A stretch of 64,000 bases of DNA from Phycisphaerae bacterium (lineage in GTDB: Bacteria; Planctomycetota; Phycisphaerae; Phycisphaerales; Phycisphaeraceae), in assembly GCA_030425705.1 (NCBI GenBank), contig JAUHZU010000006.1, forward strand, positions 1-64,000, given 5' to 3'. Shown piece after piece: positions 58,811 through 64,000 of the stretch; positions within the stretch are counted from its first letter, which is position 1, and the number at the start of each line of letters is the position of its first letter. The notes under the pieces are model-generated. The model was not told the DNA's origin and made no database searches. It saw only the letters and a list, made by a program, of their open reading frames with translations. The position numbers and the translations under genes are program-made.

Positions 58811-59623
58811 ATGAACAAGCAACCCGGCAAGAACGGATTCACGCTGATCGAACTGCTGGTGGTGATCTCCATCATCGCGCTGCTGATCGCGATCCTCCTC
58901 CCCGCGCTCGGCGCGGCACGCAGGTCGGCTCGCGATATGCAGTGCCTGAGCAACACCCGCCAGGTCTCGATCGCATCGGTCGCCTACGCCACCGACAACA
59001 AAAACTACATCGTGACCGTGTATCAGACCGGCGCGACCGCGGGCACGGGATACCTTGCCTGGGGCGACGGCACGGCGCAGAACCCCTGGACCGCGAACCT
59101 GACCATCGGCGGCTATGGCTCGACGGTCGACATGTTTGCCTGCCCGACATTCACCGAGACCAAGAACTACCAGTCGGGGATCTTCTTCGCCGACCTTGAC
59201 AACCCCAACGACTTCCGCTGGCGCAACGTGGACTACGGCATCAACTGGGGCTCGCTCGCCGGGCGCATCAGTGAGCAAGGTGTTTCGACCTCGGATCGAC
59301 CGACCTCCAGCAAGATGGAAGCGGTGCGCAATCCCAGCGAGACGCTGCTGCTCGCGGACTCCTGGCTTGAGATCGCCGAGACGACGCCGTCCATTACGCA
59401 GCGCGGCAACGGCGTGATGCGTGGTATCGAAACCGCATGGGGCGGGCCGCACGCCCGGCACACCAACCAGACCTGTAACATCGGCTGGCTCGACGGGCAC
59501 TCCTCGCCGATGGCGTTCCAGAGCTTGTCCTACGCGGACCCCGGCGGCCCCTGGGACGAAGACAACCTGGGCGTCCACACCCAGTCGTTCTCCGATCCCG
59601 ACAACAAGTGGGACCTGGAGTAG
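58811..59623 (+). CDS. Type II pseudopilin-like protein
   Basis: The 270-residue protein has the motif [20 protein letters not shown] followed by [20 protein letters not shown], near-identical to the N-terminal region encoded at 45980. The body differs but ends again with a conserved [20 protein letters not shown] region. The two genes are probably paralogs for separate pilus-like or surface structures. Confidence 0.9.
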   Translation: MNKQPGKNGFTLIELLVVISIIALLIAILLPALGAARRSARDMQCLSNTRQVSIASVAYATDNKNYIVTVYQTGATAGTGYLAWGDGTAQNPWTANLTIGGYGSTVDMFACPTFTETKNYQSGIFFADLDNPNDFRWRNVDYGINWGSLAGRISEQGVSTSDRPTSSKMEAVRNPSETLLLADSWLEIAETTPSITQRGNGVMRGIETAWGGPHARHTNQTCNIGWLDGHSSPMAFQSLSYADPGGPWDEDNLGVHTQSFSDPDNKWDLE

Positions 59624-59675
59624 CCCCCGCCGACCGGCGATGTATGCTTGATCGATCTATCGGAGGAGCAGCGGT

Positions 59676-61223
59676 TTGAAACTCATACGCTGTCAGTGTG
59701 TCCCCGTCCTGACTTCCCTTGCGTTGGGCCTGGGGGCGTCTCAAGCCGCGATGGCTGTGCCCGGTTACGACACGATCAACGTCGTGGGCTTCGGCAACGT
59801 CTCGACCGATACGGACTACATCCCGCACGTCGTCTACTTCGAAAACGGGCTGGCGAGCTACGAGGCGCTGCTGGCACAGGCCGTGGCGGCGCGGAGCTAT
59901 GCGTTCTACCGGATGGAGACCGGCGGCTCGATCCAGAACGGTACGGTCGATCAGGTGTACTGGCGGAACAACGCCGGCTTGCCGACCGGCATTCACTACG
60001 ACGCGGCACTCGACACCGCCGGCGTCGTGATCTCCTACGCCAACATCCAGGTCGCCGCGTTCTACGTCGCCGGCGCCATCCCCTCGGGCCCGACCGCCCG
60101 GCCCAACCCCGGCGACCCGGACCCGACCAGCACCCAGCAGTGGGTCACCTACCCGCTCTATGACGGCCTGGAAGGAAACTTCAACTCCGGCACGCCCCTG
60201 GGCTTCCAGGGCACGCCCAGCAACCCGTTCTACCGCAACCGCGGCGCGATGAGCCAGAACGGCTCGGACTATCTGTCCGACAACAGCATGCACTACCTCG
60301 ACATCCTCCGTGTCTACTACGGCGCGGACATCCAGGTCGAGGTCGCGGTCTCCGGTGCTGGGTCGGACGGCTACGGCTACCGCACGCTCGTGGACTTCGA
60401 CAACTACTCGGACCGCGCGGGCAACACCTTCCAGGGACACGAGGGAACGTTCGGCTGGAGCCCCAACTACTCGGGGTCGACGACCGCCAACATCGCCGGC
60501 TCCACCGCCGTGCGGGATAGCGCGTTCGCGTTCACCGGAGGTCACTCGCAGCGCATCGATATCAACTACGACGAGTCTGAGGGCGGCGACTTCCTCCTCC
60601 GCCACGTCTCCGGCGCGCAGTTGGCGGGGGCGTCCCGCGTCGCGACACAGACCGCGAACCTGCTGATGCAGACCGATGGCTCGATCGGCTTCTGGCTGCG
60701 CACGCTCGACGCCGGGCTGCAGGTCTCGATCGCGGTCGATGAACCAAACACAGGCGACCGTGGGCTCCGGCAGGATATCATCGCCGACGGCCAGTGGCAC
60801 CAGTACTTCTGGGACATGGACAACAACGCCGAGTGGGAGGCCTGGACCGGCAGCGGCAACGGCACGCTCGGCAGCCGGTTCACCATCGACTCGATCCAGA
60901 TCTTCGGTGACAGCGACGCGACGGTCTGGCTCGACGAGGTCTTCTGGGACCCGACGCTCAACGCGCAGGCGGGCGACGTTAACCGCGACGGCTACGTCGG
61001 GATCGACGACCTGGACCTGCTGCTCGCCAACTGGGGCGCTGTCTCGCAGATCGAACTGGGCAACGGCGACCTGAACGCCGACGGGTTCGTTGACGACAGC
61101 GACCTCGCGCTGGTGCTGGCCAACTGGAGCCAGGGCACGCCGCCCGGGGGCGTTATCCCCGAGCCCGCGTCGTTGGCGCTGTTGGTGATGGGCGGTGCGC
61201 TGCTGACCCGCCGGCGTCGTTGA
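59676..61223 (+). CDS. SpoIID-like, dockerin and PEP-CTERM protein
   Basis: The product has 515 residues from a TTG start with GGAGGAG 9 bases upstream. After the signal peptide, YIPHVVYFENGLASYEALLA, QAVAARSYAFYRM and GTVDQVYW match the SpoIID (lytic transglycosylase) core. A beta-sandwich middle follows (LVDFDNYSDRAGNTFQGHEG), then two dockerin-type repeats (GDVNRDGYVGIDDLDLLLAN, GDLNADGFVDDSDLALVLAN) and the sorting signal IPEPASLALLVMGGALLTRRRR. It may cut peptidoglycan glycan strands at the envelope while being displayed on it. Confidence 0.8.
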   Translation: MKLIRCQCVPVLTSLALGLGASQAAMAVPGYDTINVVGFGNVSTDTDYIPHVVYFENGLASYEALLAQAVAARSYAFYRMETGGSIQNGTVDQVYWRNNAGLPTGIHYDAALDTAGVVISYANIQVAAFYVAGAIPSGPTARPNPGDPDPTSTQQWVTYPLYDGLEGNFNSGTPLGFQGTPSNPFYRNRGAMSQNGSDYLSDNSMHYLDILRVYYGADIQVEVAVSGAGSDGYGYRTLVDFDNYSDRAGNTFQGHEGTFGWSPNYSGSTTANIAGSTAVRDSAFAFTGGHSQRIDINYDESEGGDFLLRHVSGAQLAGASRVATQTANLLMQTDGSIGFWLRTLDAGLQVSIAVDEPNTGDRGLRQDIIADGQWHQYFWDMDNNAEWEAWTGSGNGTLGSRFTIDSIQIFGDSDATVWLDEVFWDPTLNAQAGDVNRDGYVGIDDLDLLLANWGAVSQIELGNGDLNADGFVDDSDLALVLANWSQGTPPGGVIPEPASLALLVMGGALLTRRRR

Positions 61224-61254
61224 TGTTGTCCGTGCATCCGACCGAACGCACTGC

Positions 61255-62346
61255 TTAGCGTGCCGGGTCGAACCGCATGACCAGGTCGAACGGCTGCGCG
61301 TTCAGCCGGCGGGCGACGCCCGCGTCCTTGATCATCGCCAGACGCAGTACGTCGCAGGTGAAACGCGTGTCGTAGTTGCTCTCGATCGAACGGCCCATCC
61401 CCTCGAGGATGACCAGATCGATCGGCGACTCGGCGACGGCCTGTGCCAGCTCGTTGGAAACGCGCGACAGGTCGATCAGCGGCGCGGCGTTGCCCGAGGC
61501 GATGGTCCGGAGCTGGCCGTTACCGATCGCTTCCCGGATCAGCGGGTCGAAGCTGGCCGTCTCCGCGAGGATCGCCAGCAGCTCGTCGTGGGTGACATCG
61601 TTCAGCGACGGGCTGGTGTTCGCGGTCAGGATGACCTCCGCGCCTTCGCGGCAAAGCTCGCGCACGAACGGAAGCATGCCCAGCACGATATCCGGACCGG
61701 CGTTGTCGACGAACGCGACGACACGCTTGTAGGCCTGGCCGCGGACCTGGTCCAGCCAGCGGTCCAGCGCGTCGGCGTGCCACGGCCGGGGACGGAGCTG
61801 GGCCCGGACCGTGGCGAAGTCGATCCCGCCCTGCTGGATCAGCTTGATAGTTTCGGTTGCCCCGGCATCGAATATATTGCCGGCAAAGACACCCCGGATC
61901 AGCGCGACGCGGCGCTCGGGGACCGGCATCGCGTCCAGTTCCTCCAGCAGCCCGGGGAGCACGCGGATGGCCCGCTCGGTTTCTTGCGCCTTCATCAGGC
62001 GGTAGGGGTCCGCGATGCCGGCCTCGCGCAGGGCCCGCTCCCGGTGTTCGCAGATCGACAGGATGTCCAGCGGTCCGTGCGACAGCGGGTCGGCCGAGAC
62101 GTCGTCGAGGTAGGCCATGAACGCGGCGCGGGCCAGCGCTATCGGGTGGGTCGCATCGCAGCCACGGTCGGCCGCTTCCTGCAGAGCGTCGCGTTCGAGG
62201 GCATCGAACTGCTTGCGGAACAGGTCCAGCCAGTAGGCCCGGTCGTCCGCGTGCGCGGCGAGGTCCCACGGGCAGGGCCGGTAGCCCGCGGGGTCCGCCA
62301 AGGCCGGGAATGCAACGTGTGAGGCGGTAGAGTACATTGTGGTCAT
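61255..62346 (-). CDS. DUF89/ARMT1-like damage-control phosphatase
   Basis: The 363-residue cytosolic protein has the metal-dependent phosphatase motifs of the DUF89 family: FVDNAGPDIVLGMLPFVREL, GNIFDAGAT and DLVILEGMGRSIESNYDTRF. Such enzymes remove harmful phosphometabolites such as damaged phosphopantetheine or sugar phosphates. Substrate unknown. An alternative ATG lies 3 codons in. The ATG is close to an AT-rich box, so the message may have a very short leader. Confidence 0.85.
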   Translation of the reverse strand: MTTMYSTASHVAFPALADPAGYRPCPWDLAAHADDRAYWLDLFRKQFDALERDALQEAADRGCDATHPIALARAAFMAYLDDVSADPLSHGPLDILSICEHRERALREAGIADPYRLMKAQETERAIRVLPGLLEELDAMPVPERRVALIRGVFAGNIFDAGATETIKLIQQGGIDFATVRAQLRPRPWHADALDRWLDQVRGQAYKRVVAFVDNAGPDIVLGMLPFVRELCREGAEVILTANTSPSLNDVTHDELLAILAETASFDPLIREAIGNGQLRTIASGNAAPLIDLSRVSNELAQAVAESPIDLVILEGMGRSIESNYDTRFTCDVLRLAMIKDAGVARRLNAQPFDLVMRFDPAR

Positions 62347-62526
62347 ATATTACATAATAACTGGATCCCGAGGTGTCGTGTATGCGGAGTTACCCCACCT
62401 AGGCAGCCAAGTGTGGGGCAGGCCCGAGTGGGATCCGCGCGGCGCGACGGCGATACGATAGGCCCGGACCCGTGGGGTGAATCTGGGGTCGGCCGATGCA
62501 TCAGGCAGAGAAACAGGAGGTGTTCG

Positions 62527-63024
62527 ATGGGTGACATGCTGGTTCGGCTCTACGACCTGCCGGCGTGGGGTCCCCACGCGGAGCGGATGTCGTCGGCGGG
62601 TGTGGTCCTCAGGCGGGCCCGGGCCTACGAGATGCACCAGGTCGCATACTGGGCGGGCACGGTGTTCAGCCGGCCCTGGCAAGCGGAGGTAACGGCCGGT
62701 GTCTCGCGCCAGCCGTCCACAGTGTTCATCGCGCTGCAGGGCGAGCGTTTGGTTGGTTTTGCGTGCTATGACACAACGGCCCTGGGGGTCGCGGGGCCGG
62801 TGGGGGTCGATGAATCGATGCGCGGGCAGGGCGTGGGCCAGGCGCTGATGGTCCGTGTGATGCACGCGATGTGGGACGCGGGCTACGCGTATGCCGCGAT
62901 CGGCTCGGCCGGGCCGACCGCGTTCTATGAGAAGACCCTCGGGGCGATCGCCATCCCGGACTCGACCCCCGGGCTGTATCACGACCGCATCGATCAGCCC
63001 CCGCGTGATGTGCATGGCGGCTGA
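62527..63024 (+). CDS. GNAT-family N-acetyltransferase
   Basis: The 165-residue protein has the acetyl-CoA loop in VGVDESMRGQGVGQALMVRV (R/Q-x-x-G-x-G/A) and a late FYEKTLG strand-helix common in GNATs. AGGAGGT gives a perfect ribosome site before ATG 62527. Substrate not predictable. Frame and start differ from an upstream ORF extension that has no support. Confidence 0.85.
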   Translation: MGDMLVRLYDLPAWGPHAERMSSAGVVLRRARAYEMHQVAYWAGTVFSRPWQAEVTAGVSRQPSTVFIALQGERLVGFACYDTTALGVAGPVGVDESMRGQGVGQALMVRVMHAMWDAGYAYAAIGSAGPTAFYEKTLGAIAIPDSTPGLYHDRIDQPPRDVHGG

Positions 63025-63319
63025 TGGGTCGGCCGTCCACCCGCACATGGCTGTTTATCGGCTCTGGAACCACCATTCTGAGCGGTTTCGAGTGGCTCGA
63101 AAATTCTTATAGCCAGTGCATAAAAAAGCGCCGATACCCCTTGCGGCAGGGCTCTTGCGCGATAATATATAACAATAGCGTGTAAGAGTTAGATCTGGTT
63201 GCAGGACGCGCTGGGGCTGCGACCACTCGCCGTGCGGCCAATCGTCGCGCCCGGCCGGCATGGCAGGCGATGTCTTGAGGATCGAGGGCGGCGTGCCCGG
63301 CTTGGAATTGGAGCATCTC
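63025..63319. other. Intergenic region with a promoter
   Basis: No gene is seen in 295 bases. AT-rich TTGCGG (63141-63146), 16 bp, TAATAT (63163-63168) is a likely promoter for the oxidoreductase gene. A second in-frame ATG at 63260 lacks a ribosome site. Confidence 0.5.
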
Positions 63320-64000
63320 GTGTCGACACCTCCAGAATCCGTTGGTTCCGCTTCCCGACGCAGCGGGGCAGTTCAATCCGCCGGCCGTACCGCGACGCTC
63401 CAACTCGGGGTGGTCGGCATCGACAGTTCCCACCTCGCCGAGTTCTCGATGCGGATCAACGGGCTGCACGCCGCGGGCAAGACGCGCTGCCAGGTGACCC
63501 AGATGTGGACCGACGGCGCCCACGACATGCCGCCCGAACACGTCGAGAAGTGGCGGCGGCAGGCGGAGGGGCACGGCGTCGTGATGAGCGAGGAACTCGA
63601 GCCGATGCTCGACGCCGTCGACGGCGTCATGGTGCTGTCGGTCAATGGTTACCGCCACATGGAACACGCCGCACCGGCGCTGCGGCGCGGGCTGCCGACC
63701 TATATCGATAAACCGCTGACCTGCGGCCTGGACCAGGCACGGGAGCTGCTCGCTCTGTCGCGTGAGCACGGGGCGCGCTGCTACTCTGCGTCGTCGCTGC
63801 GTTTTGCCGCCGAGGTCGAAGAAGCATCGCGGGACAGTACCCTGGGGGAGTTGGTCGCCGTGGAGGCGTTCGGTCCCGGCACGCTGAGCAAGGTGATGCC
63901 GGGGTTGTTCTACTACGGTGTCCATACGATCGAGATGGTCGACGCGCTGTGGGGCCCCGGCGTCGCGCGGGTGCGTTGTGAGAGCACGGCCGACCGGGAC
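63320..64000 (+). CDS. Gfo/Idh/MocA-family oxidoreductase, cut by the window end
   Basis: The first 227 residues are present. GTG 63320 follows TTGGAG by 7 bases. A Rossmann start (LQLGVVGIDSSHLAEFSMRI) and EELEPMLDAVDGVMVLSVNG, then AAPALRRGLPTYIDKPLT with the conserved EKP-like motif in the form DKP, define the family. These NAD(P)-dependent enzymes oxidise sugars or inositol and are abundant in planctomycetes. The catalytic and C-terminal parts lie outside the window. Confidence 0.8.
   Translation, partial: MSTPPESVGSASRRSGAVQSAGRTATLQLGVVGIDSSHLAEFSMRINGLHAAGKTRCQVTQMWTDGAHDMPPEHVEKWRRQAEGHGVVMSEELEPMLDAVDGVMVLSVNGYRHMEHAAPALRRGLPTYIDKPLTCGLDQARELLALSREHGARCYSASSLRFAAEVEEASRDSTLGELVAVEAFGPGTLSKVMPGLFYYGVHTIEMVDALWGPGVARVRCESTADRD

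Noticed and set aside
1-64000. CRISPR array, rRNA operon, insertion sequence
   Set aside because: No regularly spaced direct repeats, no rRNA-like stretch and no transposase were seen by eye; the only clustered repeats are the four origin iterons.

Overview
The window is GC-rich bacterial DNA that looks planctomycetal, most likely class Phycisphaerae. The host genes include a PEP-CTERM surface protein, two prepilin-type pseudopilins with the [10 protein letters not shown] start, a large LEPR-XLL (LEPRLLFSA) surface protein with a dockerin-like repeat, an MJ0042-type zinc-ribbon membrane protein and an SpmA/SpmB pair. These assignments were read from motifs in the sequence; no database was searched.

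Positions 82-44541 are a complete-looking tailed-phage prophage of about 44.5 kb, integrated in the 3' half of a tRNA-Gly(GCC) gene. It is bounded by a perfect 46-bp direct repeat (attL 82-127, attR 44496-44541). The layout from left to right is: tyrosine integrase (727-1758); a patch where three tRNA or tRNA-like elements alternate with three small genes (2485-3593); an early operon (3696-18001) with a Ycf46-like AAA ATPase whose Walker B lies before Walker A, DUF1257/Ycf35-like and DUF2997-like proteins, a HerA-like ATPase with duplicated winged helices, a pol-beta-type nucleotidyltransferase, a ParB-like protein, a replication initiator with four iterons inside its gene, and a RuvC-like resolvase; a two-gene cassette with a PIN-domain protein (18069-19371); a possible lysis/membrane group and two large beta-helix proteins (19801-24991); a ParB-methyltransferase with a one-base frameshift in its last motif (25380-26800); and a lambda-ordered late operon (26802-43474): small terminase, GpA-type large terminase, gpW-like protein, portal, protease-capsid fusion, decoration protein, head-tail and tail genes, a tail chaperone with a -1 frameshift site, tape measure and tail tip. 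Two minus-strand genes, one of host type, close the prophage. I recognise no CI-like repressor and no endolysin.

The right flank (44542-64000) is host chromosome, starting with the tRNA terminator displaced by the insertion. It holds surface-protein genes and a peptidoglycan-turnover neighbourhood: two amidases, an S66 LD-carboxypeptidase, a PBP4/DacB-type enzyme, SpmB and SpmA, a beta-lactamase-fold serine hydrolase and a NamZ-type muramidase. Beyond it are a second pseudopilin, a SpoIID-dockerin-PEP-CTERM protein, a DUF89 protein, a GNAT acetyltransferase and the start of a Gfo/Idh/MocA oxidoreductase cut by the window end.

The strongest candidates for something undescribed are the Ycf46/Ycf35-like phage module with the rearranged ATPase, the initiator-like tRNA carrying a UGA anticodon in a tRNA-gene alternating array, and the PIN cassette with its own promoter-like element.
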